A stretch of 64,000 nucleotides of DNA from Bdellovibrionales bacterium GWA2_49_15. GTDB lineage: Bacteria; Bdellovibrionota; Bacteriovoracia; Bacteriovoracales; Bacteriovoracaceae. The translations under genes and the position numbers were made by a program. A model generated the notes under the pieces. It worked only from the letters and a program-made list of their open reading frames with translations, did no database searches and was not told the DNA's origin. Location: the NCBI GenBank assembly GCA_001769855.1, contig MEPP01000030.1:62001-126000 (forward strand). The letters run 5' to 3'. This document shows positions 43,468 to 52,096 of this stretch, piece by piece; within the stretch, counting starts at the first letter, position 1, and the number at the start of each line of letters is the position of its first letter.

Positions 43468-44643
43468 ATGTTGATGTTACTCCTTGCCACGGTCTTCAAT
43501 TTCTCCAATCTTTCGGCCCAGGTCACCCATCCGCCGATTAAACTCGCCACCTATAACTTGGGTCTGGCCCATGGGTTTGTCGATCTGGCCAAAGAGCGTC
43601 GAGGAGAGCTGGAAAAGGCGTTACCGAAAGTCCCCGCTGATATTTTTTGTATGCAGGAAGTGTGGTTGAAAAAAGATCGCAAGGCGATTGGGCGGGCCAT
43701 GCGCACTCAGTTTCCCTATTCCATCGTCCCAGCCATTGAAAAATCCAAGGCCGACCATGCTCCGGTTTGCAAAATTTCAGACCTCTTTGGCCAGCAAACC
43801 AGTGGTGAGCCGAAAATCGTGACCTGCTTTCAGACCAAATGTAAGGGCCTTGAAGGACAGGCCTTCACCAACTGTGTCCTCAATGATTGTCGAGTGTCTC
43901 TGGATAACCTTAAGCAAACCAAGCGCCAATGTGCCCAGGCGCTGATGGCCCAGGTGGGGAAAAATCCCACGCTCGCCATGCTCCAGCTGATCTCGCCCTT
44001 GAGGAAGGTGGATCTTTTCACCTACAAGGGAAGTAACGGGCTGATGCTTTTTTCCAAGTATCCTTTTAAAAAGCAAGGGCTGACCAGCATGCGGGCGCTT
44101 TCGACGTTAACCAGGCGCGATTTCCTCTATGCTGAAGTGGATCTGCCGGGGGGCCCGTTGTTTGTCGGATGCACCCATCCCAGCGCCAATTTCACGCAGA
44201 CTGCTCCCTACACCGGACCCTTTCGCGACTGGGAAGAGGAAAATGCCCAGCAGATGAAATTAGTTGATGGGACGATTACCCAGCTGGCCAGTGGTAAACC
44301 TATCGCGCTCCTGGGAGATTTTAATTTCGGACCAACCTTCGCCGAGCAGAATATCGTCGGAGATTTTGAGAAAAATTACTGGGACTTCGTGGGTACCCAG
44401 TATCTCGACCCCATGGTCTGGCCGCAGTTTCGCGCCTGTACCTTTTGCAACTCCAATACGCTCAACAAGCCGACGGATTCCAGCAACCTTATCGATCACA
44501 TCTTTTTAAAAAATATTGATCAGGAGCAGGTGCTTAAAACCTCGCTCATTATGACTGAAAAGGTGATGGTAAAGCGCGATCGCCAATGGCTCTCGACCAA
44601 TCTCTCTGATCATTTCGGCGTGCTGGTGGAACTCAATCAATAA
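43468..44643 (+). CDS. Secreted endonuclease/exonuclease/phosphatase (EEP) family protein
   Basis: 391 residues with a signal peptide (MLMLLLATVFNFSNLSAQ). The EEP motifs are all visible: L-A-T-Y-N-L-G (Asn), C-M-Q-E-V-W (Glu, metal ligand), G-C-T-H-P-S (His), L-L-G-D-F-N-F-G (Asp-x-Asn), L-I-D-H-I-F (Asp) and final L-S-D-H-F-G (Asp-His). These catalyse phosphodiester hydrolysis; secreted relatives include DNase I-like nucleases and sphingomyelinases. An insertion of about 60 residues with five Cys after residue 100 sets it apart. Its 3' end overlaps the converging esterase-like gene by 11 bp. Confidence 0.85.
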   Translation: MLMLLLATVFNFSNLSAQVTHPPIKLATYNLGLAHGFVDLAKERRGELEKALPKVPADIFCMQEVWLKKDRKAIGRAMRTQFPYSIVPAIEKSKADHAPVCKISDLFGQQTSGEPKIVTCFQTKCKGLEGQAFTNCVLNDCRVSLDNLKQTKRQCAQALMAQVGKNPTLAMLQLISPLRKVDLFTYKGSNGLMLFSKYPFKKQGLTSMRALSTLTRRDFLYAEVDLPGGPLFVGCTHPSANFTQTAPYTGPFRDWEEENAQQMKLVDGTITQLASGKPIALLGDFNFGPTFAEQNIVGDFEKNYWDFVGTQYLDPMVWPQFRACTFCNSNTLNKPTDSSNLIDHIFLKNIDQEQVLKTSLIMTEKVMVKRDRQWLSTNLSDHFGVLVELNQ

Positions 44644-45400
44644 TTATTTCGGCCGCTCTGGCCACGATGCTTTCATGGGTCTCATCGTGAAACTCCGTGA
44701 TGTTATCCGCTCCGCAAGGCATCTCGGGGAGCAGCTCTGAATTTCGGGTTCCGCCCCGTGGGCAGCTATGCCTATCCAGCGCGCAGTTGGTGTTCACGAA
44801 ATGACGGCAGTGGGTGAGATGTTGACCGTTTAACTCCTTGGCGAAGCCGCGGGCCATTTTGCCGTTATAGGCCCCGAAAAAGAGTGAGACAATGGGAATG
44901 GCAATGCCAGGGGCCCCGTAACCGCTCAGGGGTGAGGCGACCGTCGTGAGATGGATACGGTCCGAGTCCAAGTACCTGGCCGGCAGATCACGCCAGGCCA
45001 CTAAAGTGGCGGCACCACCGGCCGAGTAGGCCATGACTTCAATTTGTTTTTTTGGATGTCTGCGCTGCACATCCGAGATAGATTTTTTGATCAGGTCGAC
45101 ATTTCGAGCGAGGGATTTTCTATTATAAATTTTATGAAAATAAAAACGCACTTTCCTTTCTATCGCCACGTCAAAGGCTGCGGCCCACTGTTCGCCCTGA
45201 CCCAGCTCGATTCCTTGAATAAATAAATAGATCTTGGCATTTCGGAAACTGTCCACCTCATTGTCAAAGGCAATCAAGGCCTGAGGGGAATTTTTTATTT
45301 TTTGAATATAGGAGCGTGCTTTCTGACTGGGTTCCTCGGCTGCCCAGGTCAGGGAATGGCCGAGAAATGTGATTAAGAAGCAGATACGTAAAGCACGCAT
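44633..45400 (-). CDS. Secreted alpha/beta-hydrolase (esterase/lipase-like)
   Basis: 255 residues with a signal peptide (MRALRICFLITFLGHSLTWA). The nucleophile elbow M-A-Y-S-A-G-G-A near residue 125 matches GxSxG, and the following helix and strand (T-T-V-A-S-P-L-S-G-Y) are hydrolase-like. The C-terminal H-D-E-T-H-E-S-I may carry the catalytic His. Cys-containing loops (C-R-H-F-V-N-T-N-C-A-L-D-R-H-S-C) are likely disulfide-bonded. The substrate is unknown. The start has no strong ribosome-binding site; tail-to-tail overlap of 11 bp with the EEP gene. Confidence 0.7.
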   Translation of the reverse strand: MRALRICFLITFLGHSLTWAAEEPSQKARSYIQKIKNSPQALIAFDNEVDSFRNAKIYLFIQGIELGQGEQWAAAFDVAIERKVRFYFHKIYNRKSLARNVDLIKKSISDVQRRHPKKQIEVMAYSAGGAATLVAWRDLPARYLDSDRIHLTTVASPLSGYGAPGIAIPIVSLFFGAYNGKMARGFAKELNGQHLTHCRHFVNTNCALDRHSCPRGGTRNSELLPEMPCGADNITEFHDETHESIVARAAEIIID

Positions 45401-45500
45401 GCGGATATTATAAGTTATGTCCTAAGTTGGCGGTCGCTTCGGGTAAATTTTATAGACTAACCTGTTTGCAGCCAAGGGTGATGGCCGTTAAGATGGTCAG

Positions 45501-46067
45501 ATGAGTGAATTTGAGACGCAACAATATTATGTCCATGTCACTATCCCGCCCATTCCCAAGTTTGAGGAGTCAGAAGAACCTGTGCCGCAGATTAAGGCCC
45601 AAGGCCCCGCCAGCTTTCTCGAGCTTCAGGACGACTATCAGTTTTGGGTGCCAACACTCTTGCGATCTTTTCCCCGCCTCGAACGCTGGGTCTCCGCCGA
45701 TGCCCGTCATTTTGAAAAGTCCATGATTTATCGTCTGCGGTATCTGGCCCATCTTGTGTATGGAGCTGCTCCAAGGGCCCTCGATCAGCTGGAAATTGAA
45801 TGGATCTGGGATGAGATTGTGCGGCGTCAGCTACAGTCGGAGGCCTTGCGCGCGATTAATCAAGTCGGTGTCAATCAAACAAACTTTTTGCACGATCGCG
45901 AAAATTTCAGGCCACGGCCGATGAATCCGTGGCGACCTTTCAAGAGGCCCGGACAGATCGGTTTGATTTTTCTCGCCATGGGCTGGGGATTTTATATGAC
46001 CTATTGGCTGATCTTCTTAGGGCCTGTGAGCGAATTATTGGCGCGTCTCTGGTCTCTGATCAAGTAG
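45501..46067 (+). CDS. Tail-anchored membrane protein of unknown function
   Basis: 188 residues, no signal peptide. The first 130 residues are soluble with two helical, Arg-rich segments (E-R-W-V-S-A-D-A-R, W-I-W-D-E-I-V-R-R). A hydrophobic C-terminus (I-G-L-I-F-L-A-M-G-W-G-F-Y-M-T-Y-W-L-I-F-L) forms one or two transmembrane segments near residues 152-175. No family recognised. The 3' end overlaps the subtilase gene on the other strand by 67 bp, the longest such overlap in the window, so one of the two ends may be shorter in reality. Confidence 0.6.
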   Translation: MSEFETQQYYVHVTIPPIPKFEESEEPVPQIKAQGPASFLELQDDYQFWVPTLLRSFPRLERWVSADARHFEKSMIYRLRYLAHLVYGAAPRALDQLEIEWIWDEIVRRQLQSEALRAINQVGVNQTNFLHDRENFRPRPMNPWRPFKRPGQIGLIFLAMGWGFYMTYWLIFLGPVSELLARLWSLIK

Positions 46068-47170
46068 CCTGAAGCCTTCTGTCTCATGTTGCGTGAGTTG
46101 GGCATGCGCTGGGCGACTTTAACATTGAAATCAGGAATATTTTTTATCTGGGCGGCAAAACCTAAGGCGAGAAAGGCATCCAAACGACCTTCCGAATTGC
46201 ACATACCTTTGAGCGCCGGCTCTTTCCTGGCCGACTTTAAAATAATATTTTTGATGGCGTGATAATCCAGATCGGGATACTGGGCCTTAAGCAGGGCCGC
46301 GACGCCGGAGACGAAGGCCGTGGCCTGGGAGGTTCCGGTTAAAAAGCCGGCGCGTTCATAGGGAAGGGAGGATTTTATACGGTTTCCAGGGGCGGCAATG
46401 TCGACTGAGTAGGGGCCATAATTTGAGGAAGCCAGCATCTTCAAATTTTCGTCATGCGTGGTCACGGTTAAAATGTTCGAGAGACCATAAGAGGCCGGGT
46501 AATATCGGAAAGTACCCTTATCAATATTTTGCTCGTCGTTGCCTGAGGCCGCCACCACCAAAATGCCTTTCTTCTCCGCCTCTTTTAAAACCGCCAACTC
46601 CTCGTTAGACGGCTCCGGCCCGCCACCTGAGTAGTTGATGATGTCGACGCCTGATTTGACGGCGAAACGAAGGGCGTCGATGGTGGAATTCAAGTTATCT
46701 TGTCCCGAGGCTTCAGGATTGTAATATTTAAGGACCAGGATTTTGACGTCGGGAAAAATAGACTTCACGATGCCTGCCACGTGAGTTCCGTGCCCGTGAG
46801 AATCATAGGGTCGATTAGCGTTAGCACGGCCCTTGGCGAAATCCATTCCGAAACTATCAGTCGAACCTTGGGCATTCTTAACAACACCCGGAACCCAGAG
46901 GTTGTCTTTGATGAAAGGATGAAGCGGGTCTATGCCGGTATCAACGACCGCCACGACGATTTCTTTGTTCTTTTTAAAAATTTTCCAGGCATTGGCCAGA
47001 TTAATCGAGTTGGTTTGGTCTTTTGAAACACCCCATCCCACGTAGGGAGAATTTAAATATTCGACCGGGTAACTCTGCCCGTGTCCGTAAATGGGCAAAA
47101 GTAAAAGCACGACCGCCAAGGCCCATTCTGTAACAGCTGACTGACGGGGAAATGTCTTAGGCATGGCCAT
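46001..47170 (-). CDS. Secreted subtilase (S8) serine peptidase
   Basis: 389 residues from the ATG at 47170 (GGAAGGA eight bases upstream). It has a signal peptide or N-terminal anchor (A-L-A-V-V-L-L-L-L-P-I-Y-G). The catalytic triad is complete: Asp77 in V-V-D-T-G-I-D, His127 in H-G-H-G-T-H-V-A-G, Ser281 in L-T-G-T-S-Q-A-T-A, with the oxyanion Asn211 in A-S-G-N-D. The Ser motif G-T-S-Q-A differs from the common G-T-S-M-A. A short N-terminal pro-region of about 30 residues is possible, and a basic C-terminal tail of about 45 residues follows the domain. The 3' end overlaps a plus-strand gene by 67 bp. Confidence 0.9.
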   Translation of the reverse strand: MAMPKTFPRQSAVTEWALAVVLLLLPIYGHGQSYPVEYLNSPYVGWGVSKDQTNSINLANAWKIFKKNKEIVVAVVDTGIDPLHPFIKDNLWVPGVVKNAQGSTDSFGMDFAKGRANANRPYDSHGHGTHVAGIVKSIFPDVKILVLKYYNPEASGQDNLNSTIDALRFAVKSGVDIINYSGGGPEPSNEELAVLKEAEKKGILVVAASGNDEQNIDKGTFRYYPASYGLSNILTVTTHDENLKMLASSNYGPYSVDIAAPGNRIKSSLPYERAGFLTGTSQATAFVSGVAALLKAQYPDLDYHAIKNIILKSARKEPALKGMCNSEGRLDAFLALGFAAQIKNIPDFNVKVAQRMPNSRNMRQKASGYLIRDQRRANNSLTGPKKISQ

Positions 47171-47367
47171 GGAAAATCCTTCCAAATATGGGCATCACGA
47201 GGCCGAAGCCTCAATCTGTGGCTTATAAAGCAAAAATGCTGCCATCGTGGATGCTCTCGGAACGGTGCAATTCCATGGAGTTGTGATGAGGTTTGTAGAA
47301 TAAAAAGTCAGTTTTCCGGCGGGCCGACTAAATTATGGACAGTCTTTTTAAAGTTGAATTAGGTGAG

Positions 47368-47395
47368 AAAAAAAGGCCCTCTGGGAGGAGGGCCT
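47368..47395 (-). terminator. Rho-independent terminator for the lipoprotein gene
   Basis: On the minus strand the arms AGGCCCTC and GAGGGCCT (47395-47388 and 47381-47374, 8 bp, loop 6) are followed by seven T (47374-47368). It lies 22 bp past the stop of the gene at 47417-47695. Confidence 0.88.
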
Positions 47396-47416
47396 GATAG
47401 CTCGAGGTTGCGAAAA

Positions 47417-47695
47417 TTACTTACTGTCTTTGGGGCTGTTCATGATGGCTTGTCCTCTTGTTGGATCATAAAGATATGTGGCCCTTTTCCCGCATCCTGT
47501 TACCCCAAAAGTGTCGCTGGCTTCCTGTGCTCTGCTGGCGATAGGAGTAACTTCGATTTTTTCCTTGGCACAGTCCAGATCAAAGGTGGCGCGGCTGAGA
47601 ACTATTTCCTTTCGTCTTGCATTGATCTGCTCGATATTGGCGCAAGAACTCAGCAATATCGGCAACACTACGGATAATAAAAGGAATGATTTCAT
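47417..47695 (-). CDS. Small lipoprotein with conserved Cys pair
   Basis: 92 residues. The signal MKSFLLLSVVLPILLSSC has a lipobox L-S-S-C. The mature part contains F-D-L-D-C-A-K-E-K-I-E-V-T-P-I near residue 40 and F-G-V-T-G-C-G-K-R-A-T-Y near 65. This C...G-V-x-G-C-G-K/R-R/K-A-T-Y pattern recurs in small secreted proteins of Myxococcus, Leptospira and Bdellovibrio-type bacteria (from memory); function unknown. GGGAG precedes the ATG. Terminated by the hairpin at 47368-47395. Confidence 0.78.
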   Translation of the reverse strand: MKSFLLLSVVLPILLSSCANIEQINARRKEIVLSRATFDLDCAKEKIEVTPIASRAQEASDTFGVTGCGKRATYLYDPTRGQAIMNSPKDSK

Positions 47696-47802
47696 ATTTG
47701 CTCCCTTGTGAAAAAAATGGTTATTTAGATAACCAGTATATGCAAAAATTAAAAAAGGTCCAAATTTTTTGAAAAATAAGGTCCCGTAACACAGGAGCTA
47801 TT

Positions 47803-48132
47803 ATGCGTCTTATTTTATGTGTTGTTTTTTTGATGATCCCACAGCTGCTCAAAGCGGATTCCCGTGAGCCTGCTTTTAACCTGGCCCTTGAGCAGCATCT
47901 TAATAAATCACTCGATCAGCAAATCCAAAAAATGGCAAGCAAGTTAAGTGTGACACCGAAGGAGATTCTCTCGTCCGCGGCGGTAACGAGGGAGACTGAA
48001 TCGCTGAGATTCAAGGCCTATGTTCGCGTGGGCACCTCTGAGTGTCGAATTGAGGGTCTGATCGCGTTAATGGAAAAATCGCTGCGGGCCGTTTGTATTG
48101 ATGAAAATTCCAATGCCAGAATTATTTTCTAG
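47803..48132 (+). CDS. Small secreted protein of unknown function
   Basis: 109 residues with a signal peptide (MRLILCVVFLMIPQLLKA). AGGAG precedes the ATG by six bases. The mature 90 residues are helical in the first half and beta-strand-like in the second (F-K-A-Y-V-R-V-G-T-S-E-C-R-I), with two Cys. No family recognised. It ends 10 bp before the converging gene. Confidence 0.68.
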   Translation: MRLILCVVFLMIPQLLKADSREPAFNLALEQHLNKSLDQQIQKMASKLSVTPKEILSSAAVTRETESLRFKAYVRVGTSECRIEGLIALMEKSLRAVCIDENSNARIIF

Positions 48133-48142
48133 AGAGGCCTAA

Positions 48143-48991
48143 TTAATACGCCAGTTTTTGTCCCGGTATCAAAACCACCTTGGGAGTCGCGCTTGTCCCT
48201 CTGGCGGTGACGCTACTTTGGCATTGACCAGAATCATAAGTTGCCGGGGCCAAAAAATTCGAGTCCTTGATCGTCCCGGTATTATCCACGGCAATGAAAG
48301 CGCCATTCGGCCAGGTAAGTTGAATCTTCTCCGCGCTGACAAAGCTTAAAATGGGTCTGCCGCCGCCTTTGATATTCACCCGCTTGGTGCCGGCGCGTGA
48401 TTGGAGAGTCGGATCGACTTCAGGAGCGTCTGAGATGTAGACGCCTTTATAAGAGATGATAAGACTGCGCTGAGCGGCCGGGCGTCCTTCGCCACCGGCA
48501 CATTGAATGTTTGAACTCGGGAAGGAGTAAAAGGGCTCGTCCGCATGCTTCTTCTTTGGCATTTTTTTAATCATCAGCACCGCCTGGTGGGTGGAGGAAT
48601 CAAGGGTGCTATGGCTGTCCGCCATGAGGTAAACTTTGTTATAAGCGCATATGCCGTCCGTGGTTGTAATGAGTGCCCCCTTGGCCAGCTTCCAGCCGAG
48701 GTCGCGCGGCTTCTCCATGTTGAAATCATAATGGCGACATCCCTGATGCTCACAAGGTGCCAGGTAGTTCAAGATAGAAATGATCTCATCCATCGATTGT
48801 GCATCAATGGTTTCTGATTGGGTAAATTGACTTTGCACCTTGGTCCGCAAAAGTTCATAGCGCAAGCGCGCCTGGCCTTGAAAACCGCAATTCGACAGAT
48901 CACTCGGCAAGACAAAGGGGCAGTCCTTTGATTCTTGGGCCATGGACCGGGAAACGAGCAGACTTAGCAAAATCGAAATAATAATTGGCAT
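48143..48991 (-). CDS. Secreted protein of unknown function
   Basis: 282 residues with a signal peptide (MPIIISILLSLLVSRSMA). Cys pairs early in the chain (D-C-P-F, N-C-G-F, P-C-E-H-Q-G-C) and later (I-Q-C-A-G-G) suggest disulfides. The second half is beta-rich (I-I-S-Y-K-G-V-Y-I-S-D-A-P, I-Q-L-T-W-P-N-G-A-F-I). No family recognised. It lies 19 bp after the start of mltG on the same strand, so it is the distal gene of an mltG-led run. Confidence 0.65.
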   Translation of the reverse strand: MPIIISILLSLLVSRSMAQESKDCPFVLPSDLSNCGFQGQARLRYELLRTKVQSQFTQSETIDAQSMDEIISILNYLAPCEHQGCRHYDFNMEKPRDLGWKLAKGALITTTDGICAYNKVYLMADSHSTLDSSTHQAVLMIKKMPKKKHADEPFYSFPSSNIQCAGGEGRPAAQRSLIISYKGVYISDAPEVDPTLQSRAGTKRVNIKGGGRPILSFVSAEKIQLTWPNGAFIAVDNTGTIKDSNFLAPATYDSGQCQSSVTARGTSATPKVVLIPGQKLAY

Positions 48992-49010
48992 GGGATCTCT
49001 TGGTTAAGGT

Positions 49011-50045
49011 TTAGTTTGCTTTCAATTGCCGCCAGCTTTTTCCCGCACGATTTTTAGCATTAATCTGCCAGTGCTCAACCGCCTGCAGATGCTCGCTGTA
49101 GGTTTTGGAAAAGGTATGGGTGCCGTCATTTTGGCTGACAAAATAGAGGTAGTCGTGCTTCTCGGGGGCCAGCACCGCCCGCATGGCCTCCAATCCCGGA
49201 TTACAAATCGGCCCTTTGGGAAGGCCGTTAATCTTGTAAGTGTTATAGGGAGTGGTTTCCTGCAGATCTTCCTTTCTTAAATTGCCCTTGTAGCGCTCCC
49301 AGATGCCATAGATGGTGGTTGGATCGGACTGTAAACGCATCTTCTTCTTCAGGCGATTAAAGAAAACTCCGGCAATGCGCGCGCGCTCGGCGCGAGCGCC
49401 GGTTTCTTTTTCCACCACGCTGGCCATGGTCAGGACTTCCAACGGAGTGAGTGAACTCGCTTGATAATTGAGAGCTTTTGTTTTCTGCCGGAAAACCTCC
49501 ACCATGACGCGCATAATTTGGGCGGGGGATTGGTGGGGATCAAATTTATAAGTTTCGGGATAGAGGTATCCCTCGACTGTTTCCTGCTGAATATTGAGTT
49601 GGCGTAACATGTCTGGATCGCGGGCCAGCTTGATGAAGTCCTGGGCCTTGGAAATAAATCCGTTCGTTTCCAAAATCGCAGCTATCTCGTAGAAATTTTT
49701 TCCCTCGGGAATGGTGAGTTCTATGGTTATGGGGCGACCATAAATTAAGAGATTAATAATGTCATGCATGGTCGAGCCCGTAGGGATTTGATAACGGCCG
49801 GACTTGAATTTGGTCATCAGTTTTTTCATCTGGCAGTAACGGTAAAAAACTTTCGTCGACCCGATCAACCCGGCGCGCTCCAGACGGTGATTAATTGAGG
49901 GAAAGCCTTCTCCCGGCTGAACCTGGAAGACCACGTCCTCGCCCTCATATTGCCGTACATCGTAGTAATAGTAGGCCTTCGCGAGGCTGAGAATAATCGC
50001 CACCAAAGGTGCGATAATCACAAAAATAATAACGCCTTTCTTCAT
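49011..50045 (-). CDS. mltG: Endolytic murein transglycosylase
   Basis: 344 residues, one N-terminal transmembrane helix (V-I-I-F-V-I-I-A-P-L-V-A-I-I-L-S). A LysM-like segment at about residues 40-80 precedes the YceG catalytic domain with L-T-M-A-S-V-V-E-K-E-T-G (catalytic Glu212), V-F-F-N-R-L and Q-S-D-P-T-T-I-Y-G-I near 240. MltG cleaves nascent glycan strands at the inner membrane and sets their length. It starts 13 bp after ruvX ends, an arrangement seen in other genomes. Confidence 0.95.
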   Translation of the reverse strand: MKKGVIIFVIIAPLVAIILSLAKAYYYYDVRQYEGEDVVFQVQPGEGFPSINHRLERAGLIGSTKVFYRYCQMKKLMTKFKSGRYQIPTGSTMHDIINLLIYGRPITIELTIPEGKNFYEIAAILETNGFISKAQDFIKLARDPDMLRQLNIQQETVEGYLYPETYKFDPHQSPAQIMRVMVEVFRQKTKALNYQASSLTPLEVLTMASVVEKETGARAERARIAGVFFNRLKKKMRLQSDPTTIYGIWERYKGNLRKEDLQETTPYNTYKINGLPKGPICNPGLEAMRAVLAPEKHDYLYFVSQNDGTHTFSKTYSEHLQAVEHWQINAKNRAGKSWRQLKAN

Positions 50046-50058
50046 AATGCATTCTATT

Positions 50059-50541
50059 TTAACGTGAGTTGGGAAATCTTTTTAAAAAATCTTCTAAAAT
50101 AATACTTGCCGCCAGGGCATCTAACTCATCGCGATTGACCTTGAAATTATAGCGGGCCGACTTTTTCATTCGGTCTTCCGCCTCAAAGCTGGACAAGGTT
50201 TCATCTTGCTCAAAAAAGAGCAAGCCAGGAAAGGTTTTAACCAATTGCCGACCAAATTGACCGATTCTGGTGGTCATAGGGGTGGCCTTGCCATCGGTTA
50301 AGTGAGGTAGGCCTAAGACCAGCGCCCGGATATTTTCTGCCGTGATAATCTTCCTAAGTTCCTCAATGAGCGACTTATTGTCTTTCACCACGATTCGACC
50401 GTAGGGTAGTGGATAGGGGTCACTCATCAGAGCATAGGTTGCAAGGCCCACCCTCTTTTGCCCGTAGTCTATGGCCAGGAGTGTGTCACCGCTTTGGAGC
50501 CCAAGCGACTCAGGAGCTGGAAGATCATTTTTTGAGGACAT
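50059..50541 (-). CDS. ruvX: Putative Holliday junction resolvase RuvX (YqgF family)
   Basis: 160 residues with an RNase H-like fold: L-L-A-I-D-Y-G-Q-K-R-V-G near residue 22 (catalytic Asp), L-V-L-G-L-P-H near 72, F-F-E-Q-D-E-T-L-S-S near 112 (Glu) and D-E-L-D-A-L-A-A near 140 (Asp). The family acts in 16S rRNA maturation (as a 5'-nuclease) and/or Holliday junction resolution. It is the first gene of the ruvX-mltG run; promoters lie in the shared region with rho. Confidence 0.92.
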   Translation of the reverse strand: MSSKNDLPAPESLGLQSGDTLLAIDYGQKRVGLATYALMSDPYPLPYGRIVVKDNKSLIEELRKIITAENIRALVLGLPHLTDGKATPMTTRIGQFGRQLVKTFPGLLFFEQDETLSSFEAEDRMKKSARYNFKVNRDELDALAASIILEDFLKRFPNSR

Positions 50542-50846
50542 GATTTTTATTATATACTGGCCGGAAAGGTCTATGTCCGCCTTAAAATGCTGTCTTCCCG
50601 CTTGACAGATAAGAAAGATATATTAAAATCGTCATTAATTTCAAATTTATTTAATCGCTTATAATTCTGAAAAATATCCCACTCTTAATATTACTAAATT
50701 ACTAAGAGAATTACGAAGAGCGGTTAATGTGGTTATCAAAATCTCATCGCGTTTACCTGCGAAGAGAATTCAAATGGCTCCAGTTAATGATTGATGTACT
50801 TAATAACTTTTTTTAATCCCCAACTAATCTTCAGGAGATTGCACAC
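50542..50846. other. Leader region between divergent ruvX and rho
   Basis: About 305 bp, AT-rich. It holds the rho promoter at 50602-50629 and, downstream of it, a transcript leader of more than 200 bases before the rho start. The leader includes short stem possibilities (around C-C-A-C-T-C-T-T-A-A) but no clear terminator with T-run. Long leaders are normal for rho genes that attenuate their own transcription; no ORF or RNA gene is recognised. Confidence 0.55.
50602..50629 (+). promoter_or_regulatory. Sigma-70-type promoter of the rho operon
   Basis: TTGACA (50602-50607), a 16-base spacer, then TAAAAT (50624-50629). Both boxes are close to consensus. It is oriented toward rho and predicts a leader of roughly 210 bases. 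Confidence 0.72.
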
Positions 50847-52094
50847 ATGCACTTAAATGACCTTCGCGAAAAAAGCATGGAAGAACTTATCAACCTGGCC
50901 AACGCACAGGAAGTGGAAAATCCGGGTGCCTTAAAACGCCATGAATTGATTTTCTCTTTGCTCAAGGCCCATGCCAAAAATGACCAGGAAATCAATGGTA
51001 ATGGAGTTCTGGAAATTTTACCTGATGGTTTTGGTTTTTTGCGATCTCCAGAATATAACTACCTTCCCGGTGCCGATGATATCTATGTAAGTCCAAGTCA
51101 GATTCGACGTTTTGGTCTTCGCAAGGGCGATTCGGTCGATGGCCAGATTAGGCCCCCCAAAGATGGCGAGCGTTACTTCGCTCTTTTGAAAGTTAACCAT
51201 ATCAACTTCCAGTCACCTGAAAGCCATAAAAATACAGTTCTTTTTGACAACTTGACGCCGCTCTACCCCCAGAAAAAGATCGACCTGGAATACAATCCGA
51301 CGAACTACTCCACTCGGATCATTGATCTTTTTGTTCCTCAAGGTTTTGGCCAGCGCTGCTTGATCGTCGCTCCTCCCAAGGCCGGTAAAACCATGTTGCT
51401 CATGGATATGGCCAATGCCGTCGCTCATAATCACCCCGAAGTGGTGCTGATTGTTCTTTTGATCGATGAGCGTCCGGAAGAAGTTACAGATATGAAACGA
51501 GGGGTAAAAGCCGAAGTCGTCTCTTCAACCTTTGACGAACCTGCCACCCGTCACGTTCAGGTTGCCGAAATGGTGCTTGAGAAGGCCAAGCGTCTTACCG
51601 AAGCCGGTAAGGATGTGGTGATTCTGCTCGATTCAATTACCCGCTTGGCGCGGGCCTACAATACAGTTGTCCCACCGTCAGGAAAAATTCTTTCCGGTGG
51701 TGTGGATTCCAATGCGCTCCATCGCCCAAAACGCTTCTTTGGCGCCGCTCGAAATATTGAGCACGGCGGATCTCTAACCATCATTGCCACCAGCTTGATT
51801 GACACTGGCTCAAGAATGGATGAGGTCATCTTCGAGGAATTCAAGGGCACTGGTAACTCTGAAATTCAGCTCGATCGCAAGCTGCTTGAGAAACGTATTT
51901 TCCCATGTCTCGATATCAATAAATCATCCACTCGTAAGGAAGAATTCCTGATGGACGAGAAGGAGCTACAGCGAATTGTCGTTCTTCGCCGAGTGCTTCA
52001 CCCCATGAGTACCATCGATGCCATGGAGTTTATGCTCAGCCGGATTACCAAGAGCAAAACCAACGATGAATTTCTCAACTCCATGAACGGATAA
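50847..52094 (+). CDS. rho: Transcription termination factor Rho
   Basis: 415 residues. An N-terminal helix bundle (about 1-45), the cold-shock-like RNA-binding domain ([15 protein letters not shown], about 50-120) and the RecA-like motor with Walker A A-P-P-K-A-G-K-T (175-182), [13 protein letters not shown] near 204-216, Walker B around Asp262 (V-I-L-L-D-S-I-T-R) and L-S-G-G-V-D in the Q-loop region near 282. It is a hexameric ATP-dependent RNA helicase that ends transcription. CAGGAG is well placed before the ATG. Two bases separate it from the next gene, with which it forms a housekeeping operon. Confidence 0.98.
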   Translation: MHLNDLREKSMEELINLANAQEVENPGALKRHELIFSLLKAHAKNDQEINGNGVLEILPDGFGFLRSPEYNYLPGADDIYVSPSQIRRFGLRKGDSVDGQIRPPKDGERYFALLKVNHINFQSPESHKNTVLFDNLTPLYPQKKIDLEYNPTNYSTRIIDLFVPQGFGQRCLIVAPPKAGKTMLLMDMANAVAHNHPEVVLIVLLIDERPEEVTDMKRGVKAEVVSSTFDEPATRHVQVAEMVLEKAKRLTEAGKDVVILLDSITRLARAYNTVVPPSGKILSGGVDSNALHRPKRFFGAARNIEHGGSLTIIATSLIDTGSRMDEVIFEEFKGTGNSEIQLDRKLLEKRIFPCLDINKSSTRKEEFLMDEKELQRIVVLRRVLHPMSTIDAMEFMLSRITKSKTNDEFLNSMNG

Positions 52095-52096
52095 TT

